The notes under the pieces are model-generated. The model did no database searches. It was not told where the DNA came from and worked only from the letters and a program-made list of their open reading frames with translations. The position numbers and the translations under genes are program-made. Of a stretch of DNA of 64,000 nt, positions 25,821 to 35,707 are shown piece by piece; positions within the stretch are counted from its first letter, which is position 1; every line of letters begins with the position of its first letter. This DNA comes from Mucilaginibacter tolerans (GTDB lineage Bacteria; Bacteroidota; Bacteroidia; Sphingobacteriales; Sphingobacteriaceae), in the NCBI RefSeq assembly GCF_030519375.1, contig NZ_JAUMKB010000002.1, positions 1 through 64,000 on the forward strand. Direction: 5' to 3'.

Positions 25821-28199
25821 ATGATAAGAAACTACTTCAAAACCGCATTCAGGAACCTTTGGAGGAATAAAGGGTTTTCGCTGATCAACATTGTAGGCCT
25901 CAGTGTGGGGCTTGCTTGCTGTATGCTCATCTTCTTATATACTATGGATGAGGTGAGTTACGACAGGTTCAATGTTAATGCATCCAATATTTACCACTTA
26001 GCAGTTGATGATAAAAGCCCTGATGGCCAGGTGCATAAGTTTTCGAGTACCGGTGACATGCCGGGTCCTAACTTTAAAAGACAATTGCCCGAGATACTGG
26101 ATTTTGTGCGGATACAGGGCGGTAGTTATACTATAAAGCGGGGTAACGAGGTGTTCGATCAGGATGCCTTGCACGTTGATAGTAATTTCTTTTCGGTTTT
26201 TACCTTTCCAATGGTGTACGGCAAACCACAACATGCCCTGGATGATCTCCATTCTATTGTACTCTCAGAAGAAGTGGCCGAAAAATATTTTGGCAAAGAA
26301 AACCCTGTGGGAAAAACGCTGGAACTGAAAGTAGATGATAAATTTCAGCCGTTCACAGTGACAGCTGTGACCAGGAAATCGCCGCAAAATTCATCGATCA
26401 AGATCAAAATGCTGTTGCCGAAGAAAGTAAATCACATTGATAATCAGTGGCTAAACTTCTTTCAGAACACTTTCTTCGTGATAAAGCCCGGCACTAATAT
26501 CAAACAACTGGATGCCAAGATAAACAAGGTATTTCTTACCGATGCTGCAAGTGAGATTAAAGGAAATGCAGATAAATATGGGGATAAGAACAAGCGAACG
26601 TTCAGTCTGCAGCCCTTACTTGAAATGCATACCAGTACAGACTATCCGGCCGATAATGGTTTATCTGATCAAAGTAATCCAATGTATTCTTATATTCTCT
26701 CAGGTATTGCTTTGTTTATTTTGGCTATTGCTTGTATCAATTTCGTGAACCTTACTGTTGCCCGTTCACTCAAAAGAGCCAAAGAAATCGGCATCCGTAA
26801 GGTAATTGGCGGTCAGCGTAAGCAGCTCATCATGCAATTCCTTGGCGAGTCATTCATACTGAGCTTTATAGCTTTTGTGTTGTCCATTGTTTTGGTTCAA
26901 CTGGCATTGCCTGTCTTCAATACCCTGGCCAATAAAGCATTGGCTTTCTCATATCTCCTCAGCTTTAAATTGGTAGCGGGCTATATTGGTATATTTCTGT
27001 TAACCGGTTTATTGGCTGGTTTTTACCCGGCGTTGGTTCTTTCAGGGTTCAATCCTGTACAAACATTGTACAATCGCACGCAATATGTTGGCAAGAATTA
27101 TTTATCAAAAGGACTTGTGATATTGCAATTCACCCTAGCCACATTCCTAATTATATCCACCATTACCATTTATTCCCAGTTCAGTTACCTGATGAACTTC
27201 GATTTGGGCTACAACGATAAGAATGTTGTATCGATAACCGCTTGGGGGATAGATAAAACAAAATTGCCCTTATTCAAAAGCGAATTATTAAAAGACCCAT
27301 CCATACTCCGTGTCACAGCAGACCAGGGCGGCCGCTGGGGAACCATGGCTCATATTAATGGCAACCAACAACAAATGTTCGACATGAAGCATGTTGACGA
27401 AGATTATTTGCCTTTGTTCAAGGTACCGATAGTGAAAGGACGCAATTTTTCTAAAGCTATGGTATCTGACAGCGCCAAGTCAATATTGGTGAATGAAGAG
27501 TTTGTGAAACAGGCAGGCTGGAAGAACCCGATAGGGCAGGTTGTTGATTTCTTTTATAACAAGCAGAAATACACGGTAGTAGGAATTGTGAAGAATTACC
27601 ACTTTTTATCGCTTACTGAAAAGACTCCTGCGATATTGTATACCATGAAACCGGATTATCCATTCGGAAATATCTTTGTGAAAATCAGTGACAAAAATAA
27701 ATCGGAATCATTAAACCATATTCAAAAGGAATTTAAAGCCCTGTTCCCATTCATCCCGTATCAGTATAAGTTTAAAGACGCCGAAGTTGCGGAACAATAT
27801 GATAAAGAAGCAAAGTGGAAACAAATAGTAACGTTTGGAGCTGTGCTTACCATTTTCATATCATGTATTGGTTTGTTCGGCCTGGCGACTTTATCAGCCG
27901 AACGTCGCAGGAAAGAGATCGGTATCCGCAAAGTGTTGGGAGCCAGTGTCGAAGGAATTGTGAGAAAACTGTCAACCGATTTTGCAAAACTAGTGGCCAT
28001 TGCCGCCATTATCGCAGTTCCCGCGGCGTGGTGGGCCATGCATAAGTGGCTGGAAAATTACCCATACCGGATTGATATTAACGCCTGGATATTCGTGCTT
28101 GCTGGTGCGGTGGTATTATTTATCGCCCTCGTTACTGTAAGTTATCAAGCCATAAGAGCGGCCATAGCTAACCCGGTAAATAGTTTGCGGACGGAGTAG
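25821..28199 (+). CDS. FtsX/MacB-type ABC permease P2
   Basis: 792 residues, full length and uninterrupted. The first helix is about 22-42. Coupling motifs are KEIGIRKVIG (321-330) and KEIGIRKVLG (698-707). The first periplasmic domain contains the YFGKENPVGKTL turn found in most sisters. The second begins after the helix GLVILQFTLATFLIISTITI (431-450). It differs from its sisters in ending NPVNSLRTE and in NLTVARS before the first coupling motif. It lies 75 bases after P1 in the same unit. The cargo is unknown; FtsX/MacB permeases handle lipoproteins, peptides, drugs or envelope signals. Confidence 0.92.
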   Translation: MIRNYFKTAFRNLWRNKGFSLINIVGLSVGLACCMLIFLYTMDEVSYDRFNVNASNIYHLAVDDKSPDGQVHKFSSTGDMPGPNFKRQLPEILDFVRIQGGSYTIKRGNEVFDQDALHVDSNFFSVFTFPMVYGKPQHALDDLHSIVLSEEVAEKYFGKENPVGKTLELKVDDKFQPFTVTAVTRKSPQNSSIKIKMLLPKKVNHIDNQWLNFFQNTFFVIKPGTNIKQLDAKINKVFLTDAASEIKGNADKYGDKNKRTFSLQPLLEMHTSTDYPADNGLSDQSNPMYSYILSGIALFILAIACINFVNLTVARSLKRAKEIGIRKVIGGQRKQLIMQFLGESFILSFIAFVLSIVLVQLALPVFNTLANKALAFSYLLSFKLVAGYIGIFLLTGLLAGFYPALVLSGFNPVQTLYNRTQYVGKNYLSKGLVILQFTLATFLIISTITIYSQFSYLMNFDLGYNDKNVVSITAWGIDKTKLPLFKSELLKDPSILRVTADQGGRWGTMAHINGNQQQMFDMKHVDEDYLPLFKVPIVKGRNFSKAMVSDSAKSILVNEEFVKQAGWKNPIGQVVDFFYNKQKYTVVGIVKNYHFLSLTEKTPAILYTMKPDYPFGNIFVKISDKNKSESLNHIQKEFKALFPFIPYQYKFKDAEVAEQYDKEAKWKQIVTFGAVLTIFISCIGLFGLATLSAERRRKEIGIRKVLGASVEGIVRKLSTDFAKLVAIAAIIAVPAAWWAMHKWLENYPYRIDINAWIFVLAGAVVLFIALVTVSYQAIRAAIANPVNSLRTE

Positions 28200-28205
28200 T
28201 TTTTT

Positions 28206-28247
28206 GTCATTAGTTCATTAGAGTTTAGGATTTAGATCTTAGAATTT
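28206..28247 (+). repeat. TTTAG-rich spacer repeat (P2-P3 gap)
   Basis: The pattern TGTCATTAGTTCATTAG, then AGTTTAGGATTTAGA, then TTAGAATTT fills almost the whole 55-base gap and ends just before the P3 start. Confidence 0.5.
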
Positions 28248-28254
28248 CAACATC

Positions 28255-30711
28255 ATGATACGAAATTATCTTAAAACCGCGTGGCGGAATCTTTGGAAGA
28301 ATAAGTTTTTTTCGCTGATCAATATACTGGGTTTATCATTGGGCATGGGGGCTTGCCTGCTGATATTGCAGTATGTGAATTTTGAGTTGAGCTATGATCA
28401 GTTTAACAAAAATGCACCAAATCTTTATCGCGTGGTGAATGACCGGTATCAGAATAATAAACTGATACAACATGGAACAATAACCTATTCGGCAGTTGGT
28501 AAAGCGTTGAAAACCGACTTTCCTGAAGTAGCGGATAATGCAAGAATACTGCCCTTTGGTCAACAGGTAATAATTTATAAAGATAAAAAAATACCTAAAG
28601 AGAGCGCCTTTTTTACCGACAACTCTTTTCTCTCGATGTTTTCGTTCCCTGTAAGCGCGGGCGACACAAAGAACGCACTGATGGAGCCGAATACGGTGGT
28701 AATATCTGAGACGACAGCACGTAAAATATTTGACGTGAAGGGGAATGACTTTAATCCTTATATCGGTCGGCTAATAAAGGTTACTAAAGATACTTTCTAT
28801 TCAAAAATTACAGCAATCATTAAAGATGTTCCTGAAAATTCCTTGTTGAAGTTCGATATGCTTGTATCTTATCAGACTGTTATCCGCAGCTATGGTTATA
28901 AGCAGGCTGATTATGACTTTAAGGATTCTGATTTCTGGCACTATATCCTTTTAAAACCAGGTACGGATTATAATGCTTTCAACGCAAAACTGGGAGCCTT
29001 CAGTCAACGGCATTTTCAGGGTAATAAAGTATCCGGCAGTGTTGAGAAATTTTATCTTCAGCCTTTATTAAAAGCACATCTCTATTCCGATACCGAATAT
29101 GAAATAGGAAATACAGGGAGTTCTAATGTAGTTTGGGGCTTGCTGATTATAGCTCTGTTTATTATCGGTATCGCCTGGGTAAATTACATTAACCTATCAA
29201 CTGCCCGTTCGGCGGAAAGGGCGAAAGAAGTAGGGATACGGAAGGTAACGGGGGCTACACAAAGCCAGCTAATCAGGCAATTCTTAGCGGAATCATTTCT
29301 GGTCAATTTAATGGCATTGTGCATAGGATTGATAATGGTTTACATGGCTCAAGGCATTTTTAATGATTTAGTAAGGCATCAATTATCAATTGCCTACCTG
29401 TTTAAAAGAGGCCTGGGGGGATATGTTATTAGTATAGGACTGATCGTCACTGTATTAGTTGGGATTTTTATATCCGGCTTTTACCCTGCTTTTGTGCTAT
29501 CGGCATTCAAACCAATTTTGGTTTTAAAGGGTAAATTCCGTAGCACAGGCAAAGGTGCTCTTTTACGTAAAATACTAGTAATAGGACAGTTTGCAATTAC
29601 CGTTATTCTGATTACAGGTTCGTTTGTGGTTTATAAACAAATAAAGTATATGAACCAGCAAAAACTAGGCATGAATATCGATCAGGTAATGGTTATCAAT
29701 GGGCCAATATTTGTGCCAACAGACACCAGTTTTGTTACAAGAGCAAACACTTTTATAGCTGAGCTGGATCAAATACCAGGCTTAAAAAATGCCGCTACTT
29801 CTTTTTGGGTCCCCGGAAATGAAATGGGAAGGAATTTTGATGTCAGGTCAGCCACCGGCGATCCGAATACTCATTACACTGTGCGTTTTGATGGTATAAG
29901 CCGCGATTATTTGAAAACATACGATATGCAATTACTTGCCGGCAGAAACTTTGTCTCTACCGACTATAACCCCAGCTTTGACAAATTACATAATGTGATA
30001 TTAAATTATAATGCAATTAAAACGCTTGGTTTTGCCTCCCCGGAAGCTGCCATTGGGCGTTCAATTTTTAATGGCGGCAAACAGTGGGAAATAGTAGGTG
30101 TTGTTGCCGACTACCATCAGAAATCTCTGCACTATGCGATCGAACCTACAATATTGGAGCCCGTATTAAATATTGAAAATCAAATATCTGTAAAAATAAC
30201 ACCCCGGAATGTCGAACAGACTATAGCAGCAGTCAAAACAAAATACAGTAGTTTTTTTCCGGGGAATATTTTTGATTACCACTTCCTTGATGAGAGTTTT
30301 AATGAGCAATATAAAAATGATGAGTTATTTGGTAAAGCTTTCGGAATATTCGGTGGTTTTGCTATCCTGATCGCGTGTTTGGGTCTATTAGGGCTTTCGT
30401 TATTTGCTACGCTTCAACGCACTAAAGAAATTGGTGTACGCAAGGTTTTAGGTGCTTCTATTGCCAATATCGTATTTCTATTGTCGAAGGATTTTATCAA
30501 ACTGGTAATTGTCGCCATTCTAATAGCAGTACCTATTGCATGGTATGTTCTGCACAAGTGGCTGCAGGATTTTGCCTATCACATCAATATCAGCTGGTGG
30601 ATATTTGGCCTGGCTGGTGCCCTTGCAGTTGTTATCGCATTGGCTACAATCAGCTTTCAGTCTATAAAAGCGGCGGCCGCTAATCCGGTGAAGAGCTTGC
30701 GCTCTGAGTGA
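28255..30711 (+). CDS. FtsX/MacB-type ABC permease P3
   Basis: 818 residues. Coupling motifs are KEVGIRKVTG (324-333) and KEIGVRKVLG (724-733). The first membrane helix (22-42) reads INILGLSLGMGACLLILQ. It departs from most sisters in the first periplasmic domain, where the usual YFGxxxPIGK turn is replaced by a longer KIFDVKGNDFNPYIGR segment, suggesting an altered surface at that site. It ends NPVKSLRSE. It is the last permease of the first unit, followed by the two DUF4097-like genes 120 bases later. Confidence 0.92.
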   Translation: MIRNYLKTAWRNLWKNKFFSLINILGLSLGMGACLLILQYVNFELSYDQFNKNAPNLYRVVNDRYQNNKLIQHGTITYSAVGKALKTDFPEVADNARILPFGQQVIIYKDKKIPKESAFFTDNSFLSMFSFPVSAGDTKNALMEPNTVVISETTARKIFDVKGNDFNPYIGRLIKVTKDTFYSKITAIIKDVPENSLLKFDMLVSYQTVIRSYGYKQADYDFKDSDFWHYILLKPGTDYNAFNAKLGAFSQRHFQGNKVSGSVEKFYLQPLLKAHLYSDTEYEIGNTGSSNVVWGLLIIALFIIGIAWVNYINLSTARSAERAKEVGIRKVTGATQSQLIRQFLAESFLVNLMALCIGLIMVYMAQGIFNDLVRHQLSIAYLFKRGLGGYVISIGLIVTVLVGIFISGFYPAFVLSAFKPILVLKGKFRSTGKGALLRKILVIGQFAITVILITGSFVVYKQIKYMNQQKLGMNIDQVMVINGPIFVPTDTSFVTRANTFIAELDQIPGLKNAATSFWVPGNEMGRNFDVRSATGDPNTHYTVRFDGISRDYLKTYDMQLLAGRNFVSTDYNPSFDKLHNVILNYNAIKTLGFASPEAAIGRSIFNGGKQWEIVGVVADYHQKSLHYAIEPTILEPVLNIENQISVKITPRNVEQTIAAVKTKYSSFFPGNIFDYHFLDESFNEQYKNDELFGKAFGIFGGFAILIACLGLLGLSLFATLQRTKEIGVRKVLGASIANIVFLLSKDFIKLVIVAILIAVPIAWYVLHKWLQDFAYHINISWWIFGLAGALAVVIALATISFQSIKAAAANPVKSLRSE

Positions 30712-30831
30712 TCAGTTAACCCGTGGAAGGTTAATTATTGATTTGAGTTAGAATTTCTGGTAATTTTTCTGATCTCATGCAACGTATCCATTTAAAAGTT
30801 AGTCTAATGGTTATAAAATAAATCGGAGATT

Positions 30832-31863
30832 ATGAAAACTTATTTAACCTTATTAGTTGTCGCGCTGCAAAGTACAATGGTATTTGCTCAGGACGACAAG
30901 ACTCCTTACATGACTAAATCACTGGCCAGCGACGGCATTAATAATGTGTCTGTAAATACATCTGCAGGCGGTATCGAAGTAAGCGGTGCAAGCGGTCAGC
31001 AGCCTCGTGTGGAGGTTTATGTGAGAGGCAACAATAACGAACACCTCAGCAAAGAAGAAATTAAGAAACGCCTGGATAATGATTACGATCTGAGCGTATC
31101 GGTTAGCGGTCACGAATTAACCGCTATTGCAAAAAGCAAGCACAACTTCTCAAACTGGAGACATCAGCTCAGCATTTCGTTCAAAATTTTTGTTCCTGAA
31201 AACTGCGCTACCGACCTGAAAACCAGTGGGGGAGGCATTAGCCTGGATCATTTAAAGGGAAATGAAACATTTACGACAAGCGGCGGTGGTTTGCATATCG
31301 ATCATTTAACAGGAGTGATCCATGGCCGCACTTCAGGTGGTGGTATCGAAGTGTTTAACTCAAACGAAGAACTTGACCTGCAAACCAGCGGTGGTGGTAT
31401 TGACGCAAAGAATTGCAGTGGCAATATCAGATTGAATACTTCAGGCGGTGGTATACGTCTTGATAATTTAAAGGGGCAGATTACTGCCCATACCAGTGGC
31501 GGCGGTGTTGATGGTGATAATATCGAAGGTGAGCTGATTACCAGCACATCAGGCGGCGGTATTTCTTTAAAGAGACTGAATGGCAGTGTTGATGCTTCAA
31601 CCAGCGCTGGTAGCTTATATGCACAGTTACTACACGTAGGTAAATATGCAAAGTTAAGATCAAGTGCAGGTAATGTGGATATTGAATTGCCTACAAAACA
31701 AGGCCTTGATCTTGATCTTCGTGGAGATCATGTTAATCAACATCATTTTGAAGGATTTCACGGCGAGTGGAATGATGATCATGTGAGGGGTTCTGTAAAC
31801 GGCGGTGGCGCCGGAGTAAGCGCCAGCGCCAGCAGCGGAAGCGTGAATGTTAAATTCAACTAA
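30832..31863 (+). CDS. DUF4097-like secreted beta-solenoid protein, copy a
   Basis: 343 residues with a signal peptide (about 1-20, ending VFAQ). After an N-terminal region of about 110 residues the chain contains TSGGG motifs at residues 131, 149, 167, 185, 203, 221 and 239 and TSAG at 257, an exact 18-residue period. This indicates a right-handed beta-solenoid with one repeat per coil. A Ser/Gly-rich tail follows. The family (DUF4097/adhesin-like) includes LiaX-type proteins that report on antimicrobial peptides in Gram-positive bacteria. A similar envelope-sensing or binding role here is inference. No lipobox was seen; the product is periplasmic or exported. Confidence 0.82.
   Translation: MKTYLTLLVVALQSTMVFAQDDKTPYMTKSLASDGINNVSVNTSAGGIEVSGASGQQPRVEVYVRGNNNEHLSKEEIKKRLDNDYDLSVSVSGHELTAIAKSKHNFSNWRHQLSISFKIFVPENCATDLKTSGGGISLDHLKGNETFTTSGGGLHIDHLTGVIHGRTSGGGIEVFNSNEELDLQTSGGGIDAKNCSGNIRLNTSGGGIRLDNLKGQITAHTSGGGVDGDNIEGELITSTSGGGISLKRLNGSVDASTSAGSLYAQLLHVGKYAKLRSSAGNVDIELPTKQGLDLDLRGDHVNQHHFEGFHGEWNDDHVRGSVNGGGAGVSASASSGSVNVKFN
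31222..31651 (+). repeat. Eight 54-bp coding repeats in DUF4097 copy a
   Basis: Tandem 54-bp units encode the 18-residue solenoid coils, each opening with codons for TSGGG. They differ in synonymous and third positions, so the repeat is old or held at the protein level rather than newly amplified. Confidence 0.8.
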
Positions 31864-31898
31864 TCAATCAACTTAATCAAACTATAAACAATACAACA

Positions 31899-32927
31899 AT
31901 GAAAACCCGTATCATACTATTTTTTCTTGCCTGCCAAAGTGTTGTAGCATTATCACAGGAGAAAAAGACCCCGTACCTCACCAAATCGCTTTCAGGCGAT
32001 GCAATAAAACACGTTTCCGTAACTACTTCAGGTGGTAGTATTACTGTAAGCGGTTCTCCGGATGAAAAACCACGTATCGAAGTTTATGTCACTGCAAATA
32101 ATGGGTTCACCCCGTCAAATGAAGAGATCAAAAAACGTCTGGATGAAGATTATGACCTGAATATTTCTGTAAACGGCGACGAGTTGCGTGCTTCAGCAAA
32201 AAATAAACATGAGCATGATTGGGACTGGAGAAAATCACTGAGTATTGCATTTAAAGTATATGTTTCAAAAAATGTATCTACCAATCTGGAAACCAGCGGC
32301 GGAAGCATTCATTTGGATAACCTGAGCGGTGACGAAAAATTTGGCACCAGTGGTGGTAGCTTGCACGTCGAGCGCTTAACCGGTAACATCCACGGCCGTA
32401 CTTCAGGCGGCAGCATTACTGTTTCCAATTCAAGTGATAATATCGATTTACAAACCAGCGGGGGCAGTGTACACGCCGATAACTGCAAAGGAACCATCAA
32501 ACTCGAAACATCAGGCGGTTCATTACACTTGAGTGATCTGGATGGTAAAATTGATGCTACTACAAGTGGAGGCAGCATTCAAGCTAATAATATAAAGGGC
32601 GATTTGCGTACCGGTACCTCAGGTGGCAGTGTTAACTTAAGTGGGTTGGCTTGCAGCCTTGATACCTATACATCGGGTGGCAGTATTAATGCTGAATTAA
32701 GCCAGCTTGGCAAATTTGTTAAAATCGACGCAAGCAGTGGTCATGTTAACCTGCGTTTGCCAAAATCAGGAATGAACCTGAATGTTCACGGTAACCGCGT
32801 AACAGCTGATTTTTCAGGGAATTTTGACGGCACAAAAGATAAAGACAGAATAGAAGGTAAGCTGAATGGCGGCGGTGTGCCTATTGATGTTAACGGCGGC
32901 GGCCGTGTTACATTGACGATGAATTGA
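31899..32927 (+). CDS. DUF4097-like secreted beta-solenoid protein, copy b
   Basis: 342 residues, 35 bases after copy a and a clear tandem duplicate. It shares the layout, the KTPYLTKSL start of the mature chain, the EEIKKRLD-DYDL block and the 18-residue period. The motif has changed from TSGGG to TSGGS at residues 132, 150, 168, 186, 204, 222, 240 and 258. A signal peptide covers about 1-20 (ending ALSQ). The systematic Gly-to-Ser change on one solenoid face suggests the two copies have distinct partners or stack as unlike subunits. It is the last gene before a terminator and regulatory module E. Confidence 0.82.
   Translation: MKTRIILFFLACQSVVALSQEKKTPYLTKSLSGDAIKHVSVTTSGGSITVSGSPDEKPRIEVYVTANNGFTPSNEEIKKRLDEDYDLNISVNGDELRASAKNKHEHDWDWRKSLSIAFKVYVSKNVSTNLETSGGSIHLDNLSGDEKFGTSGGSLHVERLTGNIHGRTSGGSITVSNSSDNIDLQTSGGSVHADNCKGTIKLETSGGSLHLSDLDGKIDATTSGGSIQANNIKGDLRTGTSGGSVNLSGLACSLDTYTSGGSINAELSQLGKFVKIDASSGHVNLRLPKSGMNLNVHGNRVTADFSGNFDGTKDKDRIEGKLNGGGVPIDVNGGGRVTLTMN
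32292..32715 (+). repeat. Eight 54-bp coding repeats in DUF4097 copy b
   Basis: Same 54-bp period as in the upstream copy, each unit opening with codons for TSGGS. Confidence 0.8.
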
Positions 32928-32956
32928 TATCGGTTGGCTGATTTTAGTCATAGGTA

Positions 32957-33006
32957 GAAGGCCCCGAGTCGGTATTTTAATATATTTTGACCCAGGGCTT
33001 TTTTTT
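32957..33006 (+). terminator. Probable terminator after the DUF4097 pair
   Basis: An imperfect hairpin pairs AAGGCCC (32958-32964) with GGGCTT (32995-33000), and GAGTC with GACCC further in. A run of T follows (32999-33006). It closes the first unit (adaptor to DUF4097 b) just before module E. Confidence 0.65.
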
Positions 33007-33010
33007 GAAT

Positions 33011-33119
33011 ATGTTCAAAACCGAACATAAAGTGTTCTATATACGAATAGTTTCGTACATGGGGCACTTTCGTAATTAATTGATAGTTAGCAATTTGAAA
33101 ATTTGGCACACAATTGAAT
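33011..33119 (+). promoter_or_regulatory. Shared upstream element plus sigma54-like promoter, module E (before P4)
   Basis: ATGTTCAAAACCGAACA starts at 33011. The first part forms an inverted repeat GAACA-TAAAG-TGTTC, and the next half-site is CGAATA at 33044. TGGCACA (33104-33110) is the best -24 box of the five, followed by TTGA. CCG to GG is 84 bp. The P4 ATG is 36 bases beyond the GG. Confidence 0.72.
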
Positions 33120-33141
33120 GCCAAAATCAAAAAAGAACGTC

Positions 33142-35556
33142 ATGATCAGGAATTATATCAAAACCGCCTGGAGAAACCTCGCAAAGAATAAGGTATTCTC
33201 CTTTATCAATGTATTTGGGTTAGCAGTAGGGCTGGCATGCTGTATGTTTATTGCAGCTTACCTGTATACGGAACTAACCTATGATACCTATTCCGTCAAC
33301 TCAGAACAGCTTTACCGAGTTGGGATAACAACCCTGGGCAATGGAAGTGTTACCGACTTCCCGATGGTAGATGTTGCAGTAGGGCCAGGAATGAAACGAA
33401 CCTATCCGCAGGTATTAGATGTTACACGCCTTACAAACAGGGGGCCTGCATTTGTTACTTACAATAACAGACAATTTAAGGAAGAAAAGATGGTGCTGGT
33501 TGATTCAAACTTTCTGCGGTTGTTTTCTATCCCCTTAATACAGGGTGATGAAAAAACTGCCTTAACCGAGCCCAAAAGTATAGTTATTACTAATGCTTTT
33601 GCAACGAAATACTTTGGAGCAGAAGCGCCTGTAGGCAAAATGTTAAAGGTTGGTAATGATTTAGTGAAAGTTACCGGCGTAATCGACAAGGTTCCTGATA
33701 ATTCTCATTTCCATTATGACGCATTCATTAGTAGTAAAACATTTCCCGACCCTCAGCAGACATGGAGTAATGTAGGCTATTATACTTATTTGTTGCTGGA
33801 TAAAAATGCTGATCCTAAAAAGTTAGAATCACAATTTCCTCAGTTGGTGGCAAAGTACGTAGTTCCGGAGATACAGCACGATATGGGTGTTAGCCTGGCG
33901 GAGGCTCAAAAGGCAGTAAATACCTTTAAGTTTTACCTGCTGCCCATTACAGACATTCACCTGCATTCGTCTACCAAATTTGATATGGAACCTAACGGTG
34001 ATATGAGCTATGTATACATTTTTGGGGCCTTAGCTGTATTTATCCTGTTATTGGCTTGCATCAATTTTACCAACTTATCAACAGCAAGCTCATCCAAACG
34101 CTCAAAAGAGGTGGGTATACGTAAAGTAATGGGTTCGCTGAAAGAGTGGCTGGTAACCCAGTTCCTTGTTGAGTCAATAATGCTTACGCTTTTGGCAATG
34201 ATACTGGCATTGGGAATAGTTTGGGTATTGCTGCCATACTTTAATGATTTGGCCGGAAAGCATATCTCGATCTGGTTTTTCCTTAGCTTTAAATCTTTAG
34301 CTATTGGGGTCTGTTTAACCTTGCTCGTGGGTATACTGGCTGGCTTATATCCGGCATTTTTTCTGTCATCATTCCAAATCATCAGTGTTTTAAAAGGAAC
34401 CACAGGCAACGAACCTGCTAAAAAGAATTTTATTCAAAGCGGTTTAGTAGTATTTCAGTTCACCATTTCAACCGCTCTGATCATTGCCACATTTATTGTA
34501 TACCAACAATTGCATTATATGCAGAATAAAAAGTTGGGCTATGATAAAGATCAGCTATTGGTTCTTAATGACACTTACCTGTTGGGTAATAATGAATATG
34601 CCTTCAAAGATCAGCTAATGCGCGACAGCAGGGTAGTAAATGCTACCGTTGCGACCGATATTCCAGGAAACGGACATATGAGCGGCACGGAAATATATCC
34701 TCAGGAAAAAGCCGCCAACGAAACCAAGAATGAGATCCATTGCAATATTTACCGCATTGATGGCAGTTACTTGTCGACCTTTGGCATTAAACTGGCAAGT
34801 GGACGAGGAGTGTCGCCTGATTTTCCGGCGGATTCTTCAGCGGTGGTAATCAATGAAGCGGCGGTTAATGAATTAGGGTGGAGTAAAACCGATCCGATAG
34901 GTAAAACAATTGTGCGTTCGGGAAGGAGGGCCTTTACTGTTGTAGGTGTAGTAAAGGATTTTAACTATACCTCGGCCAGGCAAAAAGTAGCTCCGTTGAT
35001 GTTGCTAGCCACGCATAGGCATGGTTCAACCATTCTGAAAATAAAAGCACCAGAGGTAAATGGTTTGATTGACGATATCAAAAAACAATGGGGCGAGTAT
35101 AAAGCAAGCGGACCTTTTAGCTATTATTTCGTTGATGAGCAATTTGCGTCCCTGTATTCTGCGGAACAACGTACCGGTCATATATTCACCTCATTTGCAG
35201 TGATTGCAGTGATTATTGCAAGTCTTGGATTATTTGGCTTGGCTGCCTTCATGATCAAATTGCGTGTAAAAGAAATTGGCATACGTAAGGTGTTGGGCGC
35301 GTCGTCCAGTAATATTACGGCGATGCTTTCGACCGAATTTTTGAAATTGGTGCTGATTGCTATCATCATTTCATTCCCAATCACCTGGTTTGCAATGAAT
35401 AAATGGTTGCAGGATTTTGCCTACCGTATAGATATTCAATGGTGGGTGTTTATACTGGCCGGATGCATTGCGCTATTGATCGCTTTAATCACGATAAGTT
35501 TTCAATCAGTTAAAGCGGCTCTGGCCAATCCTGTCAAAAGCTTGAAAAGTGAGTGA
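33142..35556 (+). CDS. FtsX/MacB-type ABC permease P4
   Basis: 804 residues from ATG 33142 (MIRNYIKTAW); the frame extends eight codons upstream to 33118, but that would overlap the promoter region and lacks family support. Coupling motifs are KEVGIRKVMG (322-331) and KEIGIRKVLG (710-719). The segment before the first motif reads NLSTASSSKRS, where sisters have TAR or TAQ. The C-terminus is NPVKSLKSE. A KYFGAEAPVGK turn is present in the first periplasmic domain. It heads its own unit behind module E. Confidence 0.92.
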   Translation: MIRNYIKTAWRNLAKNKVFSFINVFGLAVGLACCMFIAAYLYTELTYDTYSVNSEQLYRVGITTLGNGSVTDFPMVDVAVGPGMKRTYPQVLDVTRLTNRGPAFVTYNNRQFKEEKMVLVDSNFLRLFSIPLIQGDEKTALTEPKSIVITNAFATKYFGAEAPVGKMLKVGNDLVKVTGVIDKVPDNSHFHYDAFISSKTFPDPQQTWSNVGYYTYLLLDKNADPKKLESQFPQLVAKYVVPEIQHDMGVSLAEAQKAVNTFKFYLLPITDIHLHSSTKFDMEPNGDMSYVYIFGALAVFILLLACINFTNLSTASSSKRSKEVGIRKVMGSLKEWLVTQFLVESIMLTLLAMILALGIVWVLLPYFNDLAGKHISIWFFLSFKSLAIGVCLTLLVGILAGLYPAFFLSSFQIISVLKGTTGNEPAKKNFIQSGLVVFQFTISTALIIATFIVYQQLHYMQNKKLGYDKDQLLVLNDTYLLGNNEYAFKDQLMRDSRVVNATVATDIPGNGHMSGTEIYPQEKAANETKNEIHCNIYRIDGSYLSTFGIKLASGRGVSPDFPADSSAVVINEAAVNELGWSKTDPIGKTIVRSGRRAFTVVGVVKDFNYTSARQKVAPLMLLATHRHGSTILKIKAPEVNGLIDDIKKQWGEYKASGPFSYYFVDEQFASLYSAEQRTGHIFTSFAVIAVIIASLGLFGLAAFMIKLRVKEIGIRKVLGASSSNITAMLSTEFLKLVLIAIIISFPITWFAMNKWLQDFAYRIDIQWWVFILAGCIALLIALITISFQSVKAALANPVKSLKSE

Positions 35557-35561
35557 TTTTT

Positions 35562-35631
35562 TGTCATTGGTCATTAGAATTTAGGGTTTAGAGCCTTTCA
35601 AACAGAGTTTAGGATTTAGATTTTAGAATTT
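35562..35631 (+). repeat. TTTAG-rich spacer repeat (P4-P5 gap)
   Basis: The longest copy: TGTCATTGGTCATTAGAATTT, TAGGGTTTAGA, then after an 11-base interruption GAGTTTAGGATTTAGATTTTAGAATTT. The rest of the gap shows no regulatory module. Confidence 0.5.
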
Positions 35632-35707
35632 ATCAAAATCCCGTAACGTTTTTCTTTTCCGTGATGTCTTATAATTAATTGAAACCGGTTCATTAATTTT
35701 TAAGATT

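Noticed and set aside
31222..32715. 54-bp tandem repeats considered as a CRISPR-like or satellite array
   Set aside because: They are in frame and encode 18-residue solenoid coils inside two intact signal-peptide proteins.
35636..35707. A possible module before P5 (ATCAAAATCCCGTAAC)
   Set aside because: Only the first half-site is vaguely similar; the expected -24 position falls inside the P5 gene and has no TGG at the right place.
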